Shown: piece after piece, positions 1-16,296 of the stretch
Layout of the letters: each line of letters starts with the position of its first letter
Position numbering within the stretch: position 1 is the stretch's first letter
NCBI GenBank assembly: GCA_964058845.1
Contig: CAXKVR010000350.1
Span: 1-23,879, forward strand
DNA from: Carex sylvatica
Lineage: Eukaryota; Streptophyta; Magnoliopsida; Poales; Cyperaceae
DNA: 23,879 nucleotides
Reading direction: 5' to 3'
Made by a program: the position numbers and the translations under genes
The notes under the pieces: generated by a model
The model's input: the letters and a program-made list of their open reading frames with translations, nothing else
Databases searched by the model: none
Told to the model about the DNA's origin: nothing

Positions 1-230
1 GGCCTAAACTGCGAGACTAATTTTCAGGTTGTCTCAGATTCAAACCGATCTGCTGGGTAGGAGGAGACGGGAGGAGGAGGAGGTGGGAGGAGGAGGAGGA
101 GGCGGCGGCGGCGATTAGGGAGGAGGAGGAGGCGACGGTGAGTAGGGAGGAGGAATCGCAAGCACCTGTGAACTCGCGTCTTCTTCGTTGATCAGTGGAA
201 TGGTATGAACTGGAGGTTACGGTGTCAATA
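1..230. repeat. GGA/GGC-rich low-complexity tract
   Basis: From about 58 to 155 the plus strand is almost pure GGAGGA and GGCGGC runs, so the minus strand is CT-rich like a plant 5' leader. No convincing open frame or splice structure is visible, and the segment runs off the left edge. The AT-rich segment to its right resembles 18850-19070, which lies next to another CT-rich leader on the same strand. It could be the start of a minus-strand gene outside the window or part of a transposon family. Confidence 0.5.
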
Positions 231-455
231 AGAATAGTCTTTTAATTGTATGAAGGATAAAATTGGAATTACAAAAATACGTATACTACAATAGTATTTT
301 TCAATTAATTATTAATAAAAATAGTATAAGAATATAGCCATAATGGCATTTTCACAATTGTTGAAGTTTGGAGTGACATTTTCCCAATTTCAAAATTCGG
401 GATGGCATTTTCACATTTTCACAGTTTTGGAGTGGCAATCTCACAATTTTCCCTA
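231..455. repeat. AT-rich dispersed repeat, copy 1
   Basis: About 220 bp that aligns by eye, in the same orientation, with 18850-19070. Shared landmarks in the same order are an 'attggaa.tacaaaaat' block, an AT-rich spacer, a 'gaagttt.gagtgacattttc' block, and a terminal 'ttttggagtggca.tctcacaattttcc' block. The last motif is itself repeated in diverged form two or three times inside the unit. Identity is moderate, so the copies are old. The element class is not recognised; it could be a promoter-bearing transposon end or a duplicated promoter. Confidence 0.55.
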
Positions 456-1600
456 AAAAAAAATGATCTGGTAGAAGAACGAATATATTTTCTCGTAAGA
501 ATGATACTTGTCAAGAACCAAGAATGTGTATTAATATGATCAAACTAGTTGAATTTTCCTATATAGAAGAAGACTTAGGAGTAGTTCTGATGTCTATTGA
601 ATCTACTTTAGGTGCAATGGGTTTTAGGACAGTCCAATTTGCTTTAAAATCTGCGTCCTCAGCTTTAATATTTGTGCACACTTGCATTGAATGTCGTGCG
701 TACAGATCTTGAAACAAATCAAATGGTTATGGAACCCATTAGACCTAAAAGTAAATCCAATAAACATCAAACCTGCTCCCATGGAAGAAGAGTTTATTTC
801 TCTCAGAAAAAGGGAAAGAAAAGAGCTTATTAGAGCTGAAATTGGAAACAATCCCCTAGCATTGGAAGACAAACATTGGATAAGTACGCTACTCCGCTTG
901 AAATCCGATGCCAAACACAAAATAGCATTTTAGAATAGTAAAGACTAAAGACTGGACTCTTCTGCTATTCCAACCCAATAGCCTTGAGCCCATTCCAGAT
1001 GGGCTTAAGCAGGATAAATTAAAATTAAAAATAAAAATATAGGACCAACTGACCAAGGAATCAAGTCAAGGACCTAGATTTTGACAAATCAAAGAAAACC
1101 TAATCAGCAGAACGATGATGCAAGCAAGGACTTGCATTTTCATAAATCAAATAAAACCTATGGGTGAAAACAAATCATTTTCAGTGGCAGAGCAGTTGTC
1201 TACTCTTGGTCCAACCTAAAATATGCTTCTTTTGTCATTTTTTTCAGAGAAATTATAAAAAATATTCTTGTGTTTAAAATAATAAAACAATTATGTTCTA
1301 TTCTGAAAATTTTGTCCATTCTATCTTATTTTCTGACTCAACCCTTGATCATTTTCCTTTGAATATGGATTGATTTGAATTTATTACCTCTTGAACCTTA
1401 ATTTTCAAAATAAATCCTTAAATATTGCAAATTCAAAATGTTTTTAGAATCTCATTCCTGGATTTTTATCAATATGCAGTCAACTACTATTGATCCTTGC
1501 CGCTTTACACGTGACCAGCCACAAGTTATGACATACAGTTGCGATTGCAGACAGCTTAAGAATCAGACTTAATGTTGTAGTCATGTAGAATTGATAGTTC
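456..1600. other. Intergenic DNA with no recognised gene
   Basis: AT-rich sequence with short open frames only. The longest plus-strand frame (691-933, 80 codons, containing IRAEIGNNPLALEDKHW) reads like decayed coding sequence, but I do not recognise a family. There are no flanking splice sites that extend it and no terminal repeats. It may be the remnant of a gene or mobile element. Confidence 0.35.
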
Positions 1601-1604
1601 TTTA

Positions 1605-2030
1605 TTATACATTTCGAACAAAACAATCAGCATAGTTGCACAATTTTCTCGAGCAAAAAGATAGGAGTCTACAATAATCCTGCGTCTCAACTGATGCCTT
1701 GTGAAAACAGGTTGGGCCAATTTTATGGGCTAGCGGTGCCGCTTTGCGCCAAAGATGGCAATTTGCGTTTTGCCGCGTCAAGCAAAATTTGCTACGTTCC
1801 CCGAATTCACATCCCCTCAGGTTGCCTGCCTGAGTACAATTGAAACGAACGGTCCAGGATCCGTCTTTTAAGTTGGCACGAATCTCAAAGCACAAATAAT
1901 ACTGGCCCCTTGAGTCATCCCGAATAGGCACCAGCTGAGAGTAAATCTGGGCCGTCCCTTTCCATTTTGTTGAGTCATGTTTCCCTCCGTAATAAATAAA
2001 TGCATACAAGTAGGGGAAAAAAAAAACCAA
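1605..2030 (-). other. Unrecognised open frame downstream of citrate synthase
   Basis: A 141-codon minus-strand frame lying about 220 bp past the citrate synthase stop codon. Its first half has protein-like composition (YYGGKHDSTKW, then RGQYYLCFEIRANLKDGSW, then several Cys). The second half is Cys-rich and less convincing. It is less AT-rich than its surroundings. I cannot assign a family. It could be an exon remnant of a decayed gene, part of a long 3' UTR, or chance. No good start context or partner exon is visible. Confidence 0.3.
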
Positions 2031-2222
2031 GTGGTTACCTTTATTTTTGAATTAAACATTTTTCCTCATTTTAGTAATTTAAATAAATACATGGGTCCAT
2101 CTAAAATTCGAGTCATGCAAGTGCAACAATACAATTATTATTATATTTTGGCAGAAAAAATGCCGTATCTTTATTAGCATGTCCTTCAAATTTATTTTTC
2201 TCTTATCAACATGTCCTAATTA

Positions 2223-2228
2223 TTTATT
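2223..2228 (-). terminator. Candidate poly(A) signal of citrate synthase
   Basis: AATAAA on the minus strand, 24 nt after the TAA stop of the citrate synthase gene. Plant poly(A) signals are loose and other A-rich sites follow, so this is only the first good match. Confidence 0.35.
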
Positions 2229-2251
2229 TCTCTTGGAAAACTGCAAGCAAG

Positions 2252-7702
<5,451 letters not shown>

Positions 7703-8060
7703 GGTTAAATAAAGTGATCGTGTTTCGAAAGAATTCAAGCGAAATCGCAAAGGAGATTGAGGAAATAAAAGGAGAGAAGGTGAGAAAGGATCGTTCGCTT
7801 TGGGGTGATCGTCCTATTAATGGGGAAACTGGCGTTAAATTAACCGTTAAAAAATTTATCCCTTAATTTATTTTCCTTAATACGAGTACTGACTACAGAA
7901 TACAGATAAAAGCAAGCAGCGTGCCAGCGTCTAAGATTAAATATTGTAGGACCCACTTGCTGATTCGACTCCAGTGCCGTAGCAAGTGACGTACTAAATC
8001 AGCAAATAATTTTCACTAGAAGATGTATACCTTCGTACTTACGGACCAATCTGAAACCGT
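7703..8060 (-). promoter_or_regulatory. 5' leader and proximal promoter of citrate synthase
   Basis: On the minus strand, the roughly 100 bp before the ATG is CT-rich, as in many plant 5' UTRs. Further upstream is TGACGT (plus 7987-7992), a core bound by TGA/bZIP factors, and a CCAAT box at about 8044-8048 on the plus strand. No clear TATA box stands out; 'attaata' near 7816 is the best weak candidate. The transcription start is not determined. Confidence 0.4.
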
Positions 8061-8176
8061 TCAAGATAAAAAGCTTGAACTCCTTGAAGATCCTAAGGAT
8101 AATGTAAGATTGTCGTAAAGAGAGATGGTGATGTTAGACGCGCCTACATATTGGGATTTGGAAATCGGAAGCGTAA

Positions 8177-8220
8177 AGGATGAGGAGAAGTCGAATTGAA
8201 AACGAGCTGACGCTGCTGTC
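8177..8220. repeat. 44-bp segment shared with 12787-12830, copy 1
   Basis: Begins 'aggatgaggagaagt', continues 'gaattgaaaacgagctgacgc' and ends 'gctgtc', with only two mismatches to the copy 4.6 kb away in the same orientation. Both copies are followed by a T-run. Here it lies at the distal end of the citrate synthase upstream region. Confidence 0.85.
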
Positions 8221-8453
8221 CTTTTTTTAAGATAAAGATTTATTTCTCCTATCTTCAATCCCTCAAATATTCTCCAGTACTAACGGTCTATCTTTCATCT
8301 CCAATCTTTCTATTTTTTAAAAATTTCCTAACTTCCAATTTTGTCTCTATCTGTCCAAATGATCAATCTTGAAAAAGAAAAGGAAATCAAGTTGTGCGCT
8401 CCAAACTTCATTGATTATCGCATTCTCATGTCGTCGTTATCCAATCATCTAAT

Positions 8454-8642
8454 GGAAATAAATCTGCAGTGATTCATAGGAATTGCAGGGACCTGTAATT
8501 CCAAATTCAATTTTTCATTTGTTTTGAGATTCATGCACGAAAATAATTTATATTGAGATTCATGTATTTTACAAAATGAAAGGTTTGATTTGAAATAACA
8601 GAGACCTGCAATTCCTTTTGGATCGCAGCAGATTTATTTTCC
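8454..8642. mobile_element. Small hAT-type MITE
   Basis: 189 bp with imperfect terminal inverted repeats of about 35 bp: left 'ggaaataaatctgc.g.gat.ca' running into 'aggaattgcagg', with the complement at 8605-8642. It is flanked by an 8-bp duplication with one mismatch: catctaat (8446-8453) and gatctaat (8643-8650). An 8-bp duplication points to the hAT superfamily. The internal sequence is AT-rich and non-coding. Confidence 0.72.
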
Positions 8643-9287
8643 GATCTAATATGTCTTGATTAATTACTCTCGAATATTCCTGTTTTTTTATACCCAACAA
8701 CACTCCGCGCATCGTCCCAATCAAATTCGATTATGAAAGCAAAAAATGACAAAAAAATCAATGGAGAGAGAAAGTATCGAGAAGAGATTTAGTTCGTATT
8801 CAGGTGCTGAAATTGATCCATATTCAACTACCTTGATTACTTACTTTCTCATGGCTCGACTGTTAGATCTAAAGTTCTGAGTTGATCCGGATTTGCTTTC
8901 AATAATTTTCTTTTGAAATAATTTTTTCCTATGGATCATTTCTCACATATTGTGATTAATGTTGTAAAAAACATCCATTTATGCCGATTAATTTCGCTAT
9001 TAATCATTGGCGGTCACCAAATTGTTATAGATTTTTCTGACTAATCGGCCAATTATTTTCGATTATAGCCGACTATTCTTGATTATATCTGATTAATCAC
9101 TTGGCAATGATTTTAACATGGATACTTGCTGGTAATTTTAATATAGGTGAGTTCTTGACATTTCTTTAAAAAAAATGTGACAAGCAGCATATCAAAATCA
9201 TCAAATTTTATCAATTTTTGTTTGCATCGTTGTGTTAAATTAATAATATAATTAAAATAATAAAAAATTATATATATATACAGAGAG
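8643..9287. other. AT-rich intergenic stretch
   Basis: No gene is seen. Between about 8980 and 9110 there is a cluster of short degenerate motifs of the type GATTAATC, CTAATCGGCC and CGATTATA, resembling the internal repeats of old transposon fragments, but no boundaries can be set. A (TA)n run with a short GA tract sits at 9270-9290. Confidence 0.4.
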
Positions 9288-9690
9288 AGAGGGGTTGGCT
9301 ACTGTGCTATAAGCATATCCCTACATATGCTTATAACTCATTTTTGTATTTCCAATATTCAAATGGTCGATCTGAACCGTTAGATGTGATCTCTATATTG
9401 AAATGTGCTTGGAGACCAAATTTTACATTTTTCTGAATTTTTTTTACTATTTATTAAGCCACTTTGAAAATCGCTGATCCAACGGTGACTTAACAAAACA
9501 GTAAAATAAGAAGTTACCGTTGGATCAGCGATCTTTAAAGTGGCTTAATAAATAGTAAAAAAAATTCTGAAAAATGTAAAATTTGGTCTCCAAGCACATT
9601 TCAATATAGAGATCATATCTAACGGTTCAGATCGACCATTTGGACATTGAAAATACAAAAATAAGTTATAAGCATAGTAACCAACCTCTA
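9288..9690. mobile_element. Foldback MITE, copy 1 of a tandem pair
   Basis: About 400 bp, palindromic almost throughout. The outer end is GGTTGGCTACT(G/A)TGCT.TAAGCATA, with its complement at about 9670-9688. Inside, 'aaatggtcgatc.gaacc', 'ggagaccaaattttacattt' and 'tggatcagcgat' all recur as inverted copies around a short loop near 9490-9510. It sits between (TA)n tracts, so any target duplication is masked. No coding capacity. The right end lacks some of the subterminal bases that copy 2 retains. Confidence 0.85.
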
Positions 9691-9711
9691 TATATATATA
9701 TATATATATAT

Positions 9712-10137
9712 AGAGGTTGGCTACTATGCTTATATAAGCATATCCCTACATATGCTTATAACTCATTTTTGTGTTTTCAATGTCCAAATGGTCGATCGGA
9801 ACAGTTCATCTTGTTCTCCATATTAATATGTTCTTGGAGACTAAATTTTACATTTTTCTAAATTTGTTTACTATTTATTAAGCTAATTTGAAAATCTCTG
9901 ATCCAACGGTGGCTTCTGATTTAACTGTTTTGTTAGCCACCGTTGGATCAGCGATTTTCAAAGTGGCTTAATAAATAGTAAAAAATTCAGAAAAATATAA
10001 AATTTAGTCTCCAAGAACATATTAATATGGAGAACAAGATGAACGGTTCCGATCGACCATTTGGACATTGAAAACACAAAAATGAGTTATAAGCATATGT
10101 AGGGATATGCTTATATAAGCATAGTAGCCAACCTCTA
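9712..10137. mobile_element. Foldback MITE, copy 2 of a tandem pair
   Basis: About 426 bp, same family as 9288-9690 and separated from it only by (TA)n. Both ends read AGAGGTTGGCTACTATGCTT in inverted orientation, and the arms pair over roughly 200 bp each. The loop is near 9915-9935, between two inverted 'ccaccgttggatcagcgat'-type segments. It is bordered by (TA)n on both sides. Rice Micron elements are a known case of transposons that insert into (TA)n; relationship to them is not shown. Confidence 0.87.
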
Positions 10138-10396
10138 TATATATATATATAATAGTTATATTGTATTCTAGATTTTTGAAATTTATCGTATCGTCGTATC
10201 CATATCGTATCTGTAACGATATTCGTACCTGTATCAATGCAACATAGTCTACAACGTAAATATTAGTACATAAATACACAGGTGTGAATAATTTCCATAT
10301 TACATATTAATAGAATTAAGCACCAAACAAAGTAATTTATAAAAATATTAAATTAAGATACTTTTTAACGTAACAATTCATACTTTAGTTATAAAT
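10138..10396. other. AT-rich stretch with CGTATC motifs
   Basis: A (TA)n run, then about 70 bp with repeated 'atcgtatc' and 'cgatattcgtacc' type motifs (10185-10235), of the kind seen in decayed transposon interiors. No gene or clear boundary is visible. Confidence 0.35.
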
Positions 10397-10987
10397 ATGA
10401 GTACTTACATTATGAGGTATGAGTACTTACATTATGAGGTATGAATACTTACATTACGAGGTATGAATACTTACATTACGAGGTATGAATACTTGCATAG
10501 TACTTTCAAACGTCATCTGATGCCATAAGAAAAAAAATTATTGATAAAATCTTTTAGATAAAACGCTTGATACATAAACTATTAACATTTGCATGACGAA
10601 GTATGAATACTTGCAATATTTAAAATTAATACTTTCATACATCATTACGTGCCATATGGAAATAAAAATAAAAATTTCATATATTATGTTAGTTACTAAC
10701 ACTTGACATTTAACTATTTACACTTGCATGATGATGTATAAATACTTGCAATACTTAATATTAATATTTTCAGACGTCATCCAGCGTCATATGAATTTTT
10801 TTTTGATAAAATATGTTAGGTACAAACACTTCAGACATGAATTATTTACACTTGCATTATGAGTTATGAATACTTGCACGACGAGGTATGAATACTCACA
10901 CGGTAAGGTATTCACGACGATGTATGAATACTTGCATGACGAGGTATGAATACTTGCATGACAGACAACCCGAAAGTATATCATCAT
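10397..10987. repeat. TACTTG satellite, left block, with higher-order units
   Basis: Starts with a 22-bp minisatellite (atgaatacttacatta + cgaggt type): four full units at 10397-10484 and a partial fifth. It is followed by three diverged higher-order units of about 120-135 bp starting near 10489, 10608 and 10742. Each begins 'tacttgca', has a 'cgtcat' block and ends 'ttgca.gatga.gtat.aa'. A second run of the 22-bp unit follows at 10866-10962. There are no unique spacers, so it is not a CRISPR-like array. The hAT element at 10988 interrupts it. Confidence 0.8.
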
Positions 10988-12114
10988 TAGAGGTGCTACT
11001 TTTACCCGATTACCCGGATCTGATTAATTTGGATATGATATGGTTTAAAAAATATAAGCGGTTAAATTATGGGTACGGTTACAAAATTAATAATTTAATA
11101 TCCGACCCGGATCCGAACAGGAACCGATACTGTAATGAGTAGGATATGGGTTTCATTTAATTATCCGACCCATAACCGGACCCGACCCGATACCCGTATA
11201 AATACCCGAGAAAATATATATTTATAACTATTAAAATATAAAAATACAATTTTGCATATTAATGCATAAGCCGTGGGGAGCCATGATGCCAAATTTATTC
11301 TCGGGTATTTATAGCAGTAACATATTTGCTATAATATATGTTCCATTATTTATAGCAGAATACAATTTTACCTTGATATGTTCCTACCTATTTGTTATAG
11401 AAGAATACAATTTTTTCTTGATATCCTCTACATAATAATGAAAATTTATTGCTCTCATTGATATGAAAATTTAAAATTTTTTTGAACCATAGAAAAATGA
11501 AATCGTCATCTCCAATATTTTACTTTCTAAAAAATATATTTCTTCTTCAATATTTTATTTTCAAAAGTTATTTCTCTCCATCTTCCTGAATTCAAAAGCT
11601 ATTAACAAAAAACTGAATTCAAATATGTAGGATTAATAGGATAGTATTTTTTAATTTATATAGATAACTAATAATTTAGAGTTATTATTTTTATTTTGCT
11701 ATGTAGTATGATATATTTTATTATTTATGAACAAGATTAATAGTATAATTTTTATTTTGTAGCAGTTTTAATTTATATTGTAATGATTTATTATATGAGA
11801 TGTTAAAGAAATTATAATTATATTTAAATGTAAATAATTTCTCAAATGCTTTGGAGTTGTGACCTATATCTGCTCTGGATCCGAAACGGCCCCGTATCCG
11901 AACCGGACCCGATAATCCACAAACAAGTTATGGGTATCTATCTACCCGGAACCGAAAGACTAGACCCGAAATATCTACGGGTAGATAGGTATTTGGATCC
12001 GGACCCGACCCGATTTGAAACAAATAAGTATATGGATTGAAATTTGGACCCGAACACTTTTAGGGTAAGGGTCCAAATATAATAGTACCCGGACCCGACC
12101 CGATAGCACCTCTA
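10988..12114. mobile_element. Non-autonomous hAT element
   Basis: 1127 bp. The ends are TAGAGGTGCTA in inverted orientation, flanked by an 8-bp duplication with one mismatch (atcatcat 10980-10987; gtcatcat 12115-12122). The terminal ~200 bp on each side are packed with ACCCG/GACCCG and their complements, the subterminal motif clusters to which hAT transposases usually bind. The middle is very AT-rich and has no transposase frame, so it would depend on an autonomous relative. Confidence 0.88.
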
Positions 12115-12290
12115 GTCATCATGGATCTCATTTGAAAAAAAATTGCATAGAAGACGTTTATGGTTTTAGATTTGCAAATTTTCTCACAGATCGTCAGAAA
12201 TATTGACAAAATTGAATGGAGAAAAAAAACTACCTCTAAAAATATGTAAAAAATGAGTGTGTGATGTATTCATTTTTTTTTCGAAATACT
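12115..12290. other. AT-rich flank between hAT element and satellite
   Basis: No gene or repeat boundary is recognised. It connects the right target duplication of the hAT element to the right-hand TACTTG block, so it is probably part of the same older repeat that the hAT element entered. Confidence 0.35.
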
Positions 12291-12610
12291 TGGTATATTA
12301 GGTATGAATACTTGATATATTAACACTTGGTATACTTGGTATACTTGGTATGAATACTTGATATATTCTATACTTGATATATTAACACTTGGTATATTAA
12401 TACTTGATATATTAATACTTGATATATTCTATACTTGATATACTTGGTATACTTGGTATGAATACTTGATATATTAACACTTGGTATACTTGGTATACTT
12501 GGTATGAATACTTGATATATTCATTTTTTTTTTCGAAATACTTGGTATACTTGGTATGAATACTTGATATATTCTATATTAACACTTGCGTAAATAGGTA
12601 TCAATATTTG
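12290..12610. repeat. TACTTG satellite, right block
   Basis: Dense tandem array of short units built from 'tacttggta', 'tacttgatatatt' and 'ggtatgaatacttg'. A longer compound of the form acacttggtatacttgg-tatgaatacttg recurs at about 12325 and 12480. It shares the 'tatgaatacttg' core with the left block at 10397-10987, so the two are one repeat family split by the hAT insertion. Confidence 0.8.
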
Positions 12611-12752
12611 CGCGCATCAATTGTAAAATTTATCAAATATTAGGTGATCTCTCAAGTAATTAATGATGTCCAGTTAATGAGTGGTCCCCACAAGTAGTTA
12701 TTGACTGGGGGGTGAATGGGAAAAATTGACTGGATGATAGTTAGTCGATCCC

Positions 12753-12784
12753 TTTTTTTTATGGTTAAAGGCATAAAGTCTATA
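12753..12784 (-). mobile_element. LINE 3' tail fragment
   Basis: On the minus strand this reads tatagactttatgcc then tttaaccat and an A-run, nearly the same as the 3' end of the larger LINE fragment at 12831-13480. It is separated from that tail only by the 44-bp segment at 12787-12830, giving a doubled LINE tail. Confidence 0.65.
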
Positions 12785-12786
12785 AT

Positions 12787-12830
12787 AGGATGAGGAGAAG
12801 TGGAATTGAAAACGAGCTGACGCGGCTGTC
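12787..12830. repeat. 44-bp segment shared with 8177-8220, copy 2
   Basis: Differs from the copy near the citrate synthase promoter at two positions. Here it is wedged between two copies of a LINE 3' tail, with an A-run (minus strand) on each LINE tail. Confidence 0.85.
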
Positions 12831-13480
12831 TTTTTTTTTTGATGGTTAAAGGCATAAAGCCTGTTATATATTAATAAAAATAGTTTAGTTACAAAATTTT
12901 AGAGTAAATACTCTATCCACCAAAATCTACTATACAGAAATGGATATGGTATAAATTCTCTCTACTAAATGAAAACTAAGCTAGCTTAAAATGATAGAAT
13001 GAGACTGTGCCTAAAATATACTACTCCACATTTTGATCTCCATAACCATAATTTAAGAGTCGATGAACTGGTCTACGTCTGTTGGAGAACACTCTCTTGT
13101 TCCACTCTCTCCATAATGCCCATGCTCCTGCTACCTATATTATGTTCCACTTCCGTCTCTCTGATTGTTTCATTGCACGTCCCGTCAGGCACCACACCCT
13201 CTGTATGTCTCTGCCTCCCTGACTGACAATATTGTAATGCGCCATCAATCCTCTCCAATAATTGACGGCGTATATACAATCACATAAGATATGGTCTCGT
13301 GTTTTCACCATATCAATTTGACATAGAAAATAACCAGTATTAATGTTACATCCTCTATACATTAGGACATCCTGAGTCAAAAAAATTCTCTCTAACATCA
13401 GTCAGATGAAAACTCTGACTTTCATGAGAACCTTGATTTTCCAGAGAATACTCTGATATGAACACAAAATACCTCCGTTG
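12831..13480 (-). mobile_element. Truncated, decayed LINE (zf-RVT end)
   Basis: 3' end of a plant L1-type LINE. In minus-strand frames: LWKIKVLMKVRVFI, an in-frame TGA (13402-13404), then LERIFLTQDVLMYRG, a Cys pair and KTRDHILCDC.YAVNYW, which together match the zinc-binding domain that follows reverse transcriptase (zf-RVT). After a frameshift, AGAWALWREWNKRVFSNRRR matches the usual C-terminal W-x-LW-x-x-x-N-x-R-x-F region. A 3' UTR ending 'ggctttatgcctttaaccatc' and an A-run follows. The reverse transcriptase core is absent: a 5'-truncated dead copy. Confidence 0.85.
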
Positions 13481-14740
<1,260 letters not shown>

Positions 14741-14744
14741 ATAG

Positions 14745-14935
14745 ATGTATTACTCATTGATCTTTAGAAATAACTATTAAAATAACATGCTCATTTGATC
14801 TATTGAAATAACTATAGGTGTATTACTCATTTGATCTTTAGAAATAACTATTAAATCCATGCCATGACAACATATTAAGCAATAAACATACATAATTACA
14901 ATCAAAATACTAATCATCACAACAACATTTATAAA
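14745..14935. repeat. Direct repeats, including a copied GRF gene 3' end
   Basis: 'gtattactcat' + 'tgatctttagaaataac' occurs at about 14747-14783 and 14819-14855. A second repeat, beginning 'cataattacaatcaaaat' and continuing 'actaatcatcacaaca', occurs at 14889-14933 and at 15043-15087. The latter copy is the end of the GRF zinc-finger reading frame (its membrane segment), so the former is a partial duplication of that gene's 3' end. Confidence 0.7.
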
Positions 14936-15839
14936 CATACATAATAAACATAATAAACATACATAATTCACAAAAACATGCAGTTAAACAATAAAGTGAT
15001 CAAAAGTTCTAAAAACTAGAAACACCTCCTAATACTACTTGCACATAATTACAATCAAAATACTAATCATCACAACAATATTTATAACAAGAAGGAATAT
15101 TATCTTCTCCACTAATGCAACAATTTGAGAGTTTTGTTTCTTCAATTTTTCAATCTCATTATCAAATCGAGCGACAATTCTATTAGAAAAAAATTTGAAT
15201 AATATCGGATAGGTCATGCTCGGGATCACTCTGCATGCCCACAACTCCAATGTCATGAAGATATGCCTCGTAGTCCTCTTCCCACTTAAAGAACCTGCAC
15301 GAAAATGACTTCTGCAAAATAAAATAAAATCACATGTCAAATTGTTTCAAAAATTAAATGAAATCCACTGCTACCTATGCCATAAATCTCATTCAAGTCT
15401 AGTATCAAGCGCTCCAAGTTACTCATACACACAAGGTTAGCACATACTCAATGCATGTAGTCAAATTCAAAAAAAATGAAGGGCAAACAAAGAAAGGAAG
15501 TTGACATATTGTTGGAGAAACTTAGCAGCACACCTTAGAAAAATTACCAATTAGTCCCTCTTAAGATTTCAATATCAATTACATTGATTGTAGATCAATT
15601 AGAGAACAATTAATATATATAGCAGATCAATCATAGGTCAATTAACATTAATATTAATTGGTAGATATGACAAATTATGTAATTAGGAAACTACAATATT
15701 TAGCCTATAGTACATCATATAATTAAACAAGAGAAATCAATTAATCATAAATTTATTTCTCTCATTCAGTTTGTATCATGATAATTACTATAGCCTTCAA
15801 CATGTGTCTACTGTAAACTAATTACTAACTACTAAGTCA

Positions 15840-16125
15840 CTTATACTAACCGAATTTCTGCTATGTTGCTGGATCCAGTTCAACAGATGCAACAACTATT
15901 GATGTAAATCCTAATGCTTCTTATACCACTGCTATACCACTGCACCATTGCATCAGATTCTAGCCTAGAGAGCAACCCCGCTATACCACTGCACAACTGT
16001 AACCGTACTAGCAAACTGGTACAATGAGCAACCCGGTACCGTAAAGCCTAGAGATTTTATTCATAAGCCTACCGAGCTATACCACTGCACAACCCGGTAC
16101 CGTAAAACCTAGAGATTATTTATCA
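15840..16125. repeat. Short direct repeats in the GRF gene intron
   Basis: 'gctataccactgcac' occurs three times (about 15931, 15980, 16076). 'aacccggtaccgtaaa' followed by 'cctagagatt' occurs twice (about 16030 and 16090). Local duplication within the intron. Confidence 0.65.
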
Positions 16126-16296
16126 AAAATCCAGTACCTTTTTGTAGTTTACGCATTTGTAGAATATTATCTGTGGATTTGCTGTGGTACCGTTTACAAG
16201 TTTCTTCACATCGATCCCGCAATTCGGGCATTGCACGATTGGCAACAGACTATCACTCGGATGGGCGGCGGTGGATGAAATTGATTGCGTAGAGTT

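Noticed and set aside
691..933. 80-codon plus-strand frame as a gene
   Set aside because: Protein-like in places but no family, start context or partner exon could be supported.
7703..7750. Longer N-terminus for citrate synthase starting at 7750
   Set aside because: The first codon there is TTG; the first ATG in frame is at 7702, in a good context with the PTS2 at residues 16-24.
10397..10500. Regularly spaced 22-bp repeats, CRISPR-like
   Set aside because: Units are directly abutting with no unique spacers, in a plant nuclear context; it is a minisatellite.
8177..12830. The two 44-bp copies as LTRs or element ends of a 4.6-kb transposon
   Set aside because: They lack TG...CA ends, flanking duplications and further homology, and the DNA between them is a patchwork of unrelated elements.
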